A DNA stretch of 64,000 nucleotides from positions 13,877,711 to 13,941,710 of the forward strand of contig OZ018413.1 of the NCBI GenBank assembly GCA_963969595.1, in the 5' to 3' direction. Shown piece after piece: positions 1 through 11,320 of the stretch. The notes beneath the pieces are model-generated. The model had not been told where the DNA came from and made no database searches. It saw only the letters and a list, made by a program, of their open reading frames with translations. Made by a program: the position numbers and the translations under genes. Positions within the stretch are counted from its first letter, which is position 1. Each line of letters begins with the position of its first letter. The stretch is from Neckera pumila. Taxonomy: Eukaryota; Streptophyta; Bryopsida; Hypnales; Neckeraceae.

Positions 1-1689
1 TACTATGCTATTGACATTCCGGTGCTACTACTCAATGTTTGCGGAATAAAACAACATGTCACATGAGGTGGCAGTCCATAACTCCATGAATGTAACAATT
101 CAGGATCCAGTGCTCATGTTTTGAGAATTCTCACCACTCAAGAGTATTTACAAAAACTGCTGACCAAACGATTAGGATGTGACCTGCCTCTTCACATCAA
201 CGTTGCCATGGTCTTACACCAGACAAATCACTAAGTCAATCGCCCTTCTTATTCCCGTCCTGCTCACTACATCATGTACCTGAGTGATACAATAGTCTAT
301 CAACGCCTCGATTATCCATGGAATTTGAAGTATTTTTAATTTTTAATTAAGCAATAACCAAAATAAAATTTGGCTGCTCTTTTACTTGTACACAATTATC
401 CGAATTCTAAAATCATCATAGTCGGACAACTACACATAATAAAATAGAGGTCACGAGTACTCTATTTTTTTTAAATCAGTTTAAAATTGCCCGCAATGAC
501 AATACAAACTTTGTAAAAAACATTGAAAACTTCCCAAATTCATTCTTCTTCATGCATGCATTACCGACTGCTTCATTGTTTGCCCAATATGAGACTGACA
601 ACAAGGCTGTCCACTTTCTAGTTCATTTACAAACGTTTATGAAGACATCACAATAGTGTCAAGACTTTGACACTATTTCCACGTGCTGAAGGCAATGTCA
701 TAACTACGGGAAACAATAATGAATGAGAGATTTTGAAAATAGTCATGCATAATTGATTTCATGCCCTTTATTATCAACTACAATGCACTTCAGCGTTCCA
801 AGATTGAACTGATCATACATGTGTCCATAGCAGTGAGGACTGCACCTTCGCCAAACAAATTAGTTCCACTACTGCCACCTCCGACGTCTAATCAAAAACT
901 AGCCTGCAAAATAACAAGAAACTCAGTCACAACAAGGCTACGTCCTCAACTACATGCACATTTATTTATACAACGAGGGGTCATCCCTCCACATGCTCGA
1001 CAAATTGTCGGCACCAAAGATTTGGTCATGCAATACTAAAATAGATTTTTGCAGATTCTACTCCCAAACACTGGGAATGAAGCCAATGGAAGTAGAGTAG
1101 AAATTGCTATCAACTTAACAAATGTCATCTTCTTTTATCAACAAACACATGATGCAGTACAATAATATATGAGGAGAAGACCAAAACAGGTCACATTTCA
1201 TTTACCTTCTTCGAGTTCTGCAACTTCAATAATTCATTCTGCAAACTCAAAATTCTGGCATCTACATTCTCATTTTGGAACACAAAAGTGTCAGTGCTCG
1301 TATCACGGCTCCAAGGATTTGTATTTCCACTGTTTTCTTCCATTACCTGCAAGTAACCAACGTCATACTTTGCTGCGTGCCAAAATCAGCAAAATCCAAG
1401 TCCATATTTCAATTTAAAATAAACTGAGGCATTCCATAATTCAACTATCCACCTTTGCAGGAAATTATTTTAAAAAGGACAAAGCAAAGAGACCAATATA
1501 GCAAGTACCAACATCGACTGCACTGCCAGCACCCCTAGACATGAACAATTTGTTTTTTCCTATACAGAATTGTCCTTTCACTCATCAATCTAGATCCCAA
1601 CAGGACTTTCACAAACTTCCTAGTGGACCTTTGCAAACAACAATTCCAAAAATCTAAATATACTAGTAAACTTAAAGCCTTGTCTACTT
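1..1689. other. Gene-poor AT-rich stretch
   Basis: Short open frames occur here, but none shows a recognisable domain, splice pattern or codon bias. I see no convincing gene, RNA or repeat boundary. Confidence 0.5.
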
Positions 1690-2577
1690 TTAAAAGAACA
1701 AAAACAACACACAACATACCTCATGAGGCAGCAATGACTCCCTGTTCTCCTTCTCCGCTGATGATACTTGCTCTTTCCCTTTACCTGAAATTTTGTTGCA
1801 GCCTCTGGTAGTGATATGCTTCCCGGAATTTTTAGTAAGTTCCTTTATCTTCTCCCAGTGAACACCAAAGGCGGCTCCAGGTTTAGGACCATTAATATTT
1901 TTTTGGCACTTGTATTTCCATTGCATTTTCTGATTTCTCATGAATTTTGTAGCCGACCTCTCAAACATTTCTTTGGCCCTGTAGACGAAACCCTCAAATT
2001 CCCACTCCTTCTCCAAAGCGTGCCAAAGACTATCTACTACATGTTTTGGGTGGTGATTAATATTGTCCATTGTTGGATCTAGACGTCCACATTGGCCACG
2101 CACTGCGACGTGCCATTTCTATTTGTGGATACCCTTAGCTTTGGCCGTTCCGTCCGCAAAAATCACATGCGGAAGCTTTTTAACGGCCTTCCGGTTATCT
2201 GTTAACTCCTTGGCCCTCCTATCTCGAGATCTATTCAATCTTTGCGTCCTCAATGATTTCTCCTTAGAACTTTCATTCTTTGGGACCAAAAACTCTTCCT
2301 GCGAATCAGAGCCTTCTCCCGCCGAGGTCCTCGTCATTAGCGTCTTCTGCTTTTGTCTTGCTTCAGCGATGTTGTAAGACGGTTCATTCCACGTTTTTGG
2401 TGGATGGACTCCTTCGATACTCAACACAACTGTCAATGTCAGCCCGTCTTGAGGAATAGACAGGACCCCTGTGGGAGGTCCATTGAAAGACCCCGTCAAC
2501 TGCATTAAAGTCCTCATAACAAGTTCTTGAATTTGAGACCCAAAAATAGGCGCTGCTTCCATGTTGCCAGAGCTCAA
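1690..2577 (-). pseudogene. Broken ORF, possibly a transposon accessory protein
   Basis: One minus-strand frame runs for 296 codons from 2577 to 1690, interrupted by a single TAG at 2121-2119. The residues on either side (GIHK, stop, KWHVAVRG) read naturally if the stop replaced a Trp codon, which is one G-to-A change. The product is Lys/Arg-rich and basic, with a central segment KHVVDSLWHALEKEW followed by ERSATKFMRNQKMQWKYK. Size, charge and these Trp/Lys-rich helices resemble DNA-binding accessory proteins that plant transposons carry, but I do not recognise the family with certainty. About 300 bases upstream (3150-2900, minus) is another Lys-rich frame, broken by stops, that may be an earlier exon. 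The nearby CACTA transposase lies on the opposite strand, so a shared element is not supported. Confidence 0.35.
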
Positions 2578-3510
2578 CGTTGTTGCACTTGACGACTATG
2601 CAAAGGCCATTGAAGGTACTCCGGTCCCACAAATTTTCAGGAACATGGTCACTGCCTCCCCGGTCCATATCAACTTCCACTCCGTACCAACTTTCGGATG
2701 AAGCTTCGGTACTTTTAGCCTCTCTCAATTTGTCATGGTGCTCCATTTCTTTAAGCAATCAAAATAACTACCACAGAAAGTACCATAAATTTTAAATCAT
2801 AATATCATCTCACGGATACACTTACAAATGTACAAATACAAAAACTCCATTCCAACATGCGCAAGTCAAGAGCAGGGACATGCAAATACAAAATTACCTG
2901 TTCCACGGCCACCGCCTGACCTCCGTCAACCTTGGCCTTCAACTTCAATTTCTTGGTCTCTGGTTTGTGAAGATCCAAATTCTGTCACTTCTTAGTCCTC
3001 AGAATTCTCTAGACAGTACTTAGCATTTCAACGAAGATACTATCATTTTGCTTTAGCGGAGTTTGACACATCCCTTCTTCCTTGTAGACTTTCTTCTCTG
3101 AGTTCGTGAAGGCTGACTTGCACGCTCTTCTTCGCATCTGCACAAGTAGGAAGCACTCAAGGAACCAACGCATTTTGACATTCATAATTGTAAAAAGAAT
3201 TGCTTACCCATGCACTTCCTTTAGTCAACATTTTATATTCATACATTCTCCCATTATCATTCAGTGAATGCAACCACATACATCAGTTACAATTAGGAAG
3301 CTCTTATTCAAGGCCATGTAATTTCTTAGCCGCCCAATTAACCTTAACCAGTTAAAGTATTCAAGTATCTCTTCAAATAAAGTAGCATGCCTAAATTTAT
3401 CTCGTTCCATTCAAGTTGACTTGAAAGTGAAAACTCAATGGCAGCTGCATGGCATCCTCTTTAAAATAAAAAATCTTCCTCCACCGTCTTAAGCGAAGCA
3501 ATTGGATTTC

Positions 3511-4435
3511 TTAACCCCTAAAGGACCATTGTCCCTTCGGGGGACAAATGCGTTTTTGGGCAGGTACCTACGTGCTGAAATTTTCTTCTGACTTTTTGAA
3601 ACTTTTTCTGGAGGTAGAAAAGCTGATCAGCTTCATGGGAATATCATTTTTTTCACAATCGGTGCTCGGGAACAAAAGTTATGACCAAATAAGCTCAAAA
3701 CAGGGCGGGCAGCAAAAAAAATTTGCAATTTTTTTTTTTTTTTTTAAGTATTTTTTTTCTCATAGATTATATTTTTGTCTATCTAGAAAGATTTTATTCA
3801 TTTCATTTGGATTTTGTATGAGAAAGATATGGACATTCTTGTTTTTTGGGAGATTAGAGCATCTTGTTGAAAAAAATAACTTGTAGGATTCATTTTTGAA
3901 TGCAATTTTTCAAATTTTTCAAATTTTTTTTTTTTGCATGGTTTAGTTTACTTGCTAGAACAATCTGACCATTGGAATTAGTGCATTTTAATCTCACCTA
4001 AAATATATAAATATTTTAGATTTTCCTTCTATCTCGTACCTACTTCTACTTAACAATTTTTTTAATAATGAAAATTAAGTTTTTTTGAACTTTTCTTTTT
4101 TGGCTAGATTTTCAACTCCATTCTCCAGTATAAACATTAAAAGCTTAAAACTCTGTAGTGCAAAAAAATAAAGTTAAAAATGTTCAAAGTCAAAAAATCT
4201 AGTCCCACAATGTGCTGAAAAACTTGTTTTTTTCACTTTAAACGCAGATATCTTGCAATTTGTGCGGTCAAAAATTTTGAAATTTTTTCCACACACTCTC
4301 ATACTATTTAGGTGTAAGATCCTACGGTTAGATTTCGAAAAAAAATATTTTTGAAATTTTTTTACGTTTTGCTATAGAAATGACAGTTTTGAGTGTTTTT
4401 TGGCAGAAAAAGGGCCTCGGTCCTTTAGGGGTTAA
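3511..4435. mobile_element. TTAA-ended non-autonomous element, copy 1
   Basis: The element starts TTAACCCCTAAAGGACC and ends with its inverted complement GGTCCTTTAGGGGTTAA, 17 bp of perfect terminal inverted repeat counting the TTAA. The 925-bp interior is AT-rich, with no transposase frame. It is a close match, in opposite orientation, to 29678-30607: both have the internal block GGGGGACAAAT followed by GGGCAGGTACCTAC near one end. The TTAA ends and CCC-starting inverted repeats fit a piggyBac-type element. Confidence 0.75.
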
Positions 4436-5064
4436 TCGGGAATGAGGTCATCCCTCATAAATGCAGGAACTTTGTCACTAACAGTAAGTCCTTAATCCAA
4501 GTCTTCAACTTGTATTTCCAAAAAATTAAGTAATTTTGAAATTTCTTTAGACTATAGCTATAAATCTAATAGAAGACCATCTCCTCCAAATTTCAACTTT
4601 ATACTCGTTTTCTAAGGTACTAAATAGTACTAAGAACCTCCAAATTGGCATGTGTGACATAATATCGGGGTCTATTATTAAATAGTAAAAAAACTTCAAA
4701 ATTTCCAAAAAAATTAGAGATGGTATATAAAAGTTATAAGTACCTTGTCTATGAATTTGGAGTCATTTGGAGTTAAAGTACAAAAGTTATAACCAAAAAA
4801 CTAATCAGCACGCAACATTTGACAGGAAATAGTACAAGTGTTTCTTGCAATCATCCTATATTAAAATATTATAGTAGTAACAATATATGCAGTTTCACAC
4901 TATGCATACACATTTCTATAAAGCAATTACTATTAATTCAAGCGGTAGTGTGAATTGAGTCGTTCACCTATAATAACAACATCCGCATTTGCCTGTACTA
5001 CAAGTTCGCCTTGAAGGACTTGTACAAGGTCGAGAGTAAAGTAGTGCAATGAACCACTTGCAGT
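4436..5064. other. No gene seen
   Basis: AT-rich sequence between two small elements. No coding frame or repeat with clear ends was found. Confidence 0.4.
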
Positions 5065-5375
5065 CATTAGATGAGATTCAGGGGGCTTGGAAGGCTTTGA
5101 GTTCCCCTATTGTCTGCTGCATTCTTAGACTGCGGGAATGCAGCAGCAGCAGCTGGCTGACGTGGTCAAGCGACTGTGACGTCATTTTTTGAAAAAAAAA
5201 AAAAAAAAAAAAAATTTGCTTAAAATGATATTCTGGTAAAACAAAAAAAAATTATTTTTATTTTTTATTTTTGAAAAAAAAATTCTGACACACTCGTACC
5301 GGCATTCACCGAATCTGGGCAGAGCAAGGAACATGCCTGAAACGGCCCTCCAAGACCCCCAAATATCATCTAATG
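5065..5375. mobile_element. MITE family A, copy 1
   Basis: Inverted ends CATTAGATGA and TCATCTAATG lead into related subterminal sequences (CAGGGGGCTTGGAAGGC on the left, the inverted GGCCCTCCAAGACCCCC on the right). A GC-rich hairpin built on TGCTGC and GCAGCAGCAG comes next, then a poly(A)/poly(T) core. The same architecture recurs at 17736-17998 and 28616-28906. There is no coding capacity. No clear target duplication is visible at this copy. Confidence 0.75.
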
Positions 5376-5903
5376 GGTAAAGCCTAATGTGAATGTAAAA
5401 AAAAACACCAACTTTGTTCCGTATTTGTTCAATTCTTATAGTAACGCCCGTCCTACCTAATTTGGGACTCTGGTTGCAAATATGAACTCAGAATTTGCAA
5501 ATTCCATCTTACACCGCACAAAAAACAGTTTCAAAAATGAAGATCAACTGATTTATTCTGAGCGCTTTTCTAATAAATAATTGTTCTTTCTCCTGGCCAT
5601 ATCCTTGCACTTTACGTCTCCAGAGGAATTGTTACTAGGAGCGGGTCCACCATGGCTGATTCTATACTCAGTTTTGAACACAAAAACTATGAGTTCATAA
5701 CTTTGCACACTTACTTCACTAGAAAATTTCTAAAGACGACTGCGCTGTACTAGAGTCCATAAGAATCCACGTGGTCAAAAGGAGAATATAGGGTAATACT
5801 CAAGCTGAAGAGCCGCATTTGTGTGATTTTCGGACCTGGAGCACTCCCTTACTTCGACTGTCACGACTGATACCCCCTTCCATCTCTTCACCTTCCCCTC
5901 ATC

Positions 5904-6122
5904 ATGGATGAAGCCTCCAGTAGCCAAGATGAAAGATTTTCACCTCTGGCAATGACCCTAAATGCCCTCGAGTGGTCGCATGCTAACAAGAGACTTTTGG
6001 GAAGTTACAAATGCCCGTGCACTGAGTGCAAGGGCGGAGGAGGACAGGCGGTACTATGACAAACCATCAAAACTCACCTGCGACGCCACGGTAGAGATCC
6101 GACTCTGAGGCATTCTATGCTC
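5904..6122 (+). pseudogene. CACTA transposase, N-terminal zinc-binding exon
   Basis: Translation from the ATG at 5904 gives MDEASSSQDERF, then CPCTECK, then HLRRHGRDP. The CPC-x2-CK cluster followed by HLxRHG is the N-terminal transposase-associated domain of plant tnp2 proteins. The frame ends at a good donor, CTC|GTAAGT, at 6122/6123. Codon 52 is TGA (6057-6059) where an Arg codon CGA would fit, so the copy is disabled. It lies upstream of, and in the same orientation as, the tnp2 core at 7641. Confidence 0.7.
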
Positions 6123-7640
6123 GTAAGTTATTCCGTCCCTCTCTTCTGGTTGCATCATTTCCTTGCTCTCCAATTTGATGTAATGCTTTGCTACTGCCGT
6201 CGGTGATTGCAACCAAAACCTAAATTCACAATTCATTATAGAAATAGGGTTATCACTTTCATTGAAACTATATTAGGCTTTTCTATACACATTTACATTG
6301 GAAAAGAATTGCATACAAAAAGTTGCTCGTGCAATGATTGCACATCATATTGACCATTCTGTCAACCATATAAGTGTATTTCAAATGACCAAATTAAATT
6401 ACTATGTGGCACTAGAAAAGCCCACAACTCAAAAACCTATCTCTACGGTCTAGATTGCTTAATTTCCTAGTTGGTGATCCCAAAGTGAACGCTGCTGTTC
6501 TCCACAAAAATGCCTTATATTGTAGGTAACTTATCTTAGCTAATCTAAGAGTCCCCAAAACCCTGAAACTATATTAAAAACAACGCATGTCTAGTTATTT
6601 TAGCAATTCCATTGCAAAAAGAAATTCCGGGAATGTGGACACTGCTCTGCGATTGTTTAGGTCAATTTCAAACGTTTGATTTTCTGAAGACAGAGATACT
6701 TCATATTTAAGCCCTATTCCAATTCTCTGAATAGGGCTACAATTTCTATCTTCATGTAAAACGATAACGATCTTCTTGTGCATCAAATGAAAATAAATGA
6801 TCCATCTATACACATACTCTGAATGATGCATCCTCTGGAACAAGACTGGTCGGACCTGTGACATCTTGTTCCAGAAACGTCCTTCAATTGTACTGGTACA
6901 TTGCTATTCAAGAGCATATGTTCAAGTGAGCAGGAAAACCCAATTGAGATAACGTTTAGAACTATACTAACAAGATGACCTAATAGTACCTGGACGCACA
7001 ATGAAATAGGATTTCTAAACACCTATTTTAGTGTACTTGTCGTACACCTGAATACTCTTTTTCACAAATGTGGCCTTCACAATGTGGAACTCATTTTCAA
7101 GCCGCATAAGTCTTCCTTGTTGTACTACCGACAACACTAGGACTTGTGATTCTCAGAATCCAGGACTTCAAATGGTAATAGTCCTTCATTACTAAGATTT
7201 TTGGATTTTAGTTTGATTTTTTCTGGAATACCTTTCTTTCCCACCTCAATTTCAAAATCCGTTCATTAGTCCTTCACATGGGTGAAGGCTCACCCAATCA
7301 CCCTAAACCTTTTAGGTACGGCCTCAACGCCTTCATTAAATGTGAACATCTCTGTCATTTTGGAATGAGAAATATTTACATTAGTTATTATTTGGGAAAG
7401 ATACATATTTCCGAAAATGAATTTTGGGTATGCGTAGTTCACCGTGAAGGCTAGCAATGGGGAATTCCATATCCTTTTCTGAAATTGACAACAAAGTGAA
7501 ATTAAAAACATAGCTCTTGCTAATTTCTTCTTTCCTCTTATTTTGAAGTTGTTCATCTCTGTCTTACCTTTTGCATTACAGACGTTTTTATTGAAGCATG
7601 AGGCACAACGTCTTTGACTATTGGCTAGTTTCTTTCTTCA

Positions 7641-9113
7641 GCCTGAAAACACAGATGTAGAGTATTTGAATTTTGGTGACTTTGAAGGGCACAAAACTCC
7701 AGCCGGTGCAGACAGAGATTTTCCAACACCAGAGAACTTTGATGAAGAATGTGACTTTGAAAGGCTTAGATTGGAATGGTTCCACCGAGTGGATGAGAAG
7801 AGAGAAAGCTTTCCGGTTCACGACGATGTTGATGAAGATGGGAATGAAGATGAGACGGAGTTGATTCCGGATTGTACAAATCTGGACATGGAGGAAAGGT
7901 TTCAGCGAAGTCAGGTACCTCTATTCCGTGGATCCAAAATATCAGCACTTGCTTCAATTCTTGTGTTGATGAATTTAGCGCATCTGTATAATGTAAGCAA
8001 TTCCTTTATGGATGAGTTGCTGTCCTTCTTGAGATTGGATGTCCTTCCGCCCGCAAATGGCTTACCGAAAACTCGGAAAGAAGCACGACGTTTCATTGAT
8101 CGCTTCGGGTTGTTGTTCTCCACCATCCATGCTTGCCGCAATGGGTGTGTTCTTTTTTGGAAAGACCGAGTGAGTCTCTCAGAATGCCCTACATGCAAGT
8201 CCTCCAGATATGTAGAAGGTAGCAATTCAATTCCTGTAAAAGTACTTCGACATTTTTTGTTAATATCCAGGCTTCTAAAAATGTATCGTTGTAGAGATAT
8301 AGCCACCTTAATGAGGTGGCATGAAAACAATGCGTCCATTGATGGTAAAGTCAGATCAGTTTTGGATAGTCCAGCCTGGAAGGAGGTAAAGAAAATTGGT
8401 AGAGCCTTCTTTGAAGAGAGTCGAAATGTAAAGCTGGGACTTGCTCTGGATGGAATGAATCCCTTTACGGATATATCAACTAGGCACTCTACTTGGCCAG
8501 TTTTTCCTTTGAATTACAACCTGCCGAGTTGGTTGGTGACCAAGCGTTTCTTTGTGATGTTGTCCTTGTTGATTTTGTCCTTGTTGATTCCTTGAAAAGA
8601 GTTTGTGAATTCAACCAATATTGACGTTTATCTGGAGCCTCTTGCCGATGAGTTACTTTTGCTATGGAATGGGGTGTCAGCCGTAGACATGTCCAATAGT
8701 CCAGGTTCAAGTGCATTCACACTTTAGTTAAAGCAATCTTGTTGTGGACCATCCATGATTACCCTGCATATGGCTTAATATTTGGATGTGCCGCAAAGGG
8801 TTACCAGGGATGTCCAATTTGTGGCCCAAATGTAGACTCTAGGTTTTCTAAGAGTCTAAAGAAGAATATTTTTTAAGGGCATTGTAGGTACTTGCTGGAA
8901 AATCATCCTTTCAGGTTCATGATGGAAGCCTTCAAATGAAAACAGGAATACAGATGCAAACCACGACGAGTATCCGGTTTTGAACATAGACAAAGAGGTC
9001 AAGTGAGAGAAAGGTCGTTAGTTGCTAGTGGGATGACGGGCAGTGAAAATGGTCCTGTGAAACGCAATGGTGTGAAGCGGCACTCCGCCTTTTTCAAGTT
9101 GCCTGACTGGGAT
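7641..9113 (+). pseudogene. CACTA (En/Spm) transposase, tnp2 core
   Basis: The exon probably begins after the acceptor TTTCTTCAG at 7640. Family hallmarks in order are: CPTCKSSRY; a stretch rich in Arg/Leu ending RDIATLMRWH; LGLALDGMNPF, containing the first catalytic Asp of the tnp2 fold; WPVFPLNYNLP; then NIDVYLEPLADELLLLW; and TIHDYPAYGLIFG with GYQGCPICG. The exon ends at FFKLPDWD with donor GAT|GTAAGT (9113/9114). In-frame stops at about 8593 (TGA) and 8725 (TAG), a shift just after the second, and a further stop after KKNIF show it cannot make a full protein. The family moves DNA by cut-and-paste and makes 3-bp target duplications. I could not find this element's CACTA termini. Confidence 0.85.
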
Positions 9114-9320
9114 GTAAGTTAATTTATTACATCCAACTTTTGATTACCATATTGAAGGCACAATGATTTTTATTAGTTATTGACACTAAGGGCATTGCCA
9201 AAAATTTCTCCATGAATTTTTTCAAATAAGTGCTTTCCCTATGACTTGCTGGTTTTGGTTCTCTCTTATCTCCCATGACTTCTTACATGTCTTTCTGTTT
9301 GAATTTTGTTTTCTTCCAAG

Positions 9321-10104
9321 CATAAACTTTTAATTCGTCACATTCTGGATGTGATGCACTGCAAGAAGAACTTTGTTGAGAACCTGCTTAGTACGTTGCT
9401 AGATATGAAGGATGGCCCGTCAGGTCAAAATGATATGAAGGATGTGGGTTGTAAGAGAGCACTTCATCTTCGGAAAGCGAAACCACCACAAACAGGTTTC
9501 CATATTCTGAGCGCACCCTATATTTTGTCAAAGGAGAATAAGAGAAAACTTATAAACAAATTGAGGAGCTTAAAAACTCCTCCAGGGTACATGTCAAATT
9601 TAAAGACTAAGATTGCCTCAGATGGATCACTGCATGGCTTGAAGAGCCATGATTGCCACGTTCTTATGCAGGAAGTCCTCCCTGTTTATATTCGTGGTTT
9701 GTTGCCAGAAAGAGTAACAAAAGCGATTATGCAAATCAGCAGATCAACTCCATTTTCAGAAGAAGGTGTTTGATCCTGTGCAGATGGAGTCCTTGGATGA
9801 AGAAGTTGCTATTGCAGTGTGTTCGCTTGAACGCAAATTCCCAACTTCATTTTTTGATCCGATGACGCATTTACTTGTGCATTTGGTGGAGGAAATGCAA
9901 TTGTGTGGTCTTGTTCAAAATTGTTGGATGTACCCTCTCGAGAGGTACATGAAGTATATGAAGTCCTACGTACGGAATAAAGCTCAGCCTGAAGGGTGTA
10001 TGGCAACTGGCACGGCTATGGAAGTGGAGCTTGGTTTATCAACGGAATACATCTTGGAGTGTGAGTCTATCCGGAAGCGCGTCTGGATACGGATGAAGAA
10101 ATAA
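9321..10104 (+). pseudogene. CACTA transposase, C-terminal tnp2 and DUF4218 part
   Basis: The exon starts after acceptor TTCCAAG at 9320 with HKLLIRHILDVMHCKKN, the conserved tnp2 segment containing the last catalytic acid region, and continues through GLLPERVTKAIMQ. A one- or two-base shift near 9755-9770 moves the frame to VFDPVQMESLDEE, CSLERKFPTSFFDPM, HLLVHLVEEM, WMYPLERYMKYMK and YVRNKAQPEG, which is a clear DUF4218 domain. The intron 9114-9320 joins WD to HKLL exactly as in intact family members. The reading-frame shift adds to the damage seen upstream. Confidence 0.85.
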
Positions 10105-10585
10105 GAGACAGTGGTGAGGTCGTGAGTACATCATACAAGAACCGCAATTTGTCTAGTGAGGAATGCGAATGGGCGCATTCATGTGTGCTTAATAATTCAA
10201 CTTGCCTCGACGAACTCAGACAGTGAATTCCTCAATGAACTGTCTTGTGAAATGAAATGATCTTTTTTTACTATCACCTTCTCTGATGAGGTTGCTTAGT
10301 ATCATCAGGACTGCATTAGTGACGGTTCATAGCCCTTGTGAGTATTACCTAGGCAATCAAGTACCTTCACTGTCTGACGATGGATATGTATTGTTGCTGT
10401 TGAATTAGGACTCACAAGCTCTTGTCGTTGGAGGTCACAAATGCCAGATAATCTTATAGACAAGGAGTACATCCAAGGCAAAGAAGGCAGATGGAATACC
10501 CAACAAACTTGGTAGAGATTCCTGACTTTGCGGAGTGGTTGCGGAGTGTGGTGGCAATGGGTAATGCACCTTTGATGACAATGTA

Positions 10586-11320
10586 GTGGACCTATCCATA
10601 CCACCAAGCTTGAAAACGAGGTCCCACAAGTCAATGACAGCATATGACAAGCATTTTTGTATATCAAGTGCTGAACTGAACTTCGTGACAACGGATTCAG
10701 GAGTCACTGTCACCTGCAAGACAGAGCAATGCACTGGTCCGGCCGACCAAAATGCCATACATGGGTTAGTACCGTACTTTGGGAAAATAAAAGAAATCAT
10801 AGAATTAGACTATGGACGCTTGAAGCCGATAGTGCTGCTTTGCAATTGGGTTACACCTATTTGTAGAGGCCCAATGACGTGTATGAAGAAAGATAAATAT
10901 GGTTACATGTTGGTGAAGTTGAATAGAGTAATTCGGCAGTCAGGGGACTCCTTTTTTTTTTCCTTGCAGGCATCCCAAATATTTTTTTCAAACTGTGAAG
11001 AGGAGCCAGAGTGGTCAGTAGTTCTTCATGTTGATCCCCGCTCTACCCGAATTGTTGAGGACATACATGGAGACCACAATAATGATGTCTCTGACATCCA
11101 TGACGCAGCATTTGTAGAAGACATCTTGAGTGGAGGAGAGACTGCAACGGTTGATGACAATGACAGTGTTCACGGTGGGGGGGAACACATAACGGAGGAG
11201 TATCTGCAAGCTTCATATGCACCTGCAGAATTTGAAGCGAGACGGGTTGAGGAAGAAGGATCGGATGATGACACATTGCTGGAATTTGAAGGAGACGAAG
11301 ATGAAGTAGTTATTAAATGA
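10586..11320 (+). pseudogene. CACTA transposase, DUF4216 C-terminal part
   Basis: A 244-residue open frame. The middle reads YFGKIKEIIELDYG, then LCNWV, then KDKYGYMLVKLNRV, SLQASQIFF and WSVVLHVDPR, in the order expected for DUF4216, which follows DUF4218 in plant CACTA transposases. The tail is very acidic (DEDEVVIK end). Sequence from 10105 to 10585 carries degraded linker coding in several frames with stops. Together with the three preceding features it forms one decayed autonomous element of at least 5.4 kb. Confidence 0.8.

Noticed and set aside
5580..7560. Full CACTA element termini around the tnp2 relic
   Set aside because: CACTAG strings at 5718 and 6413 have no inverted partner downstream of 11320.
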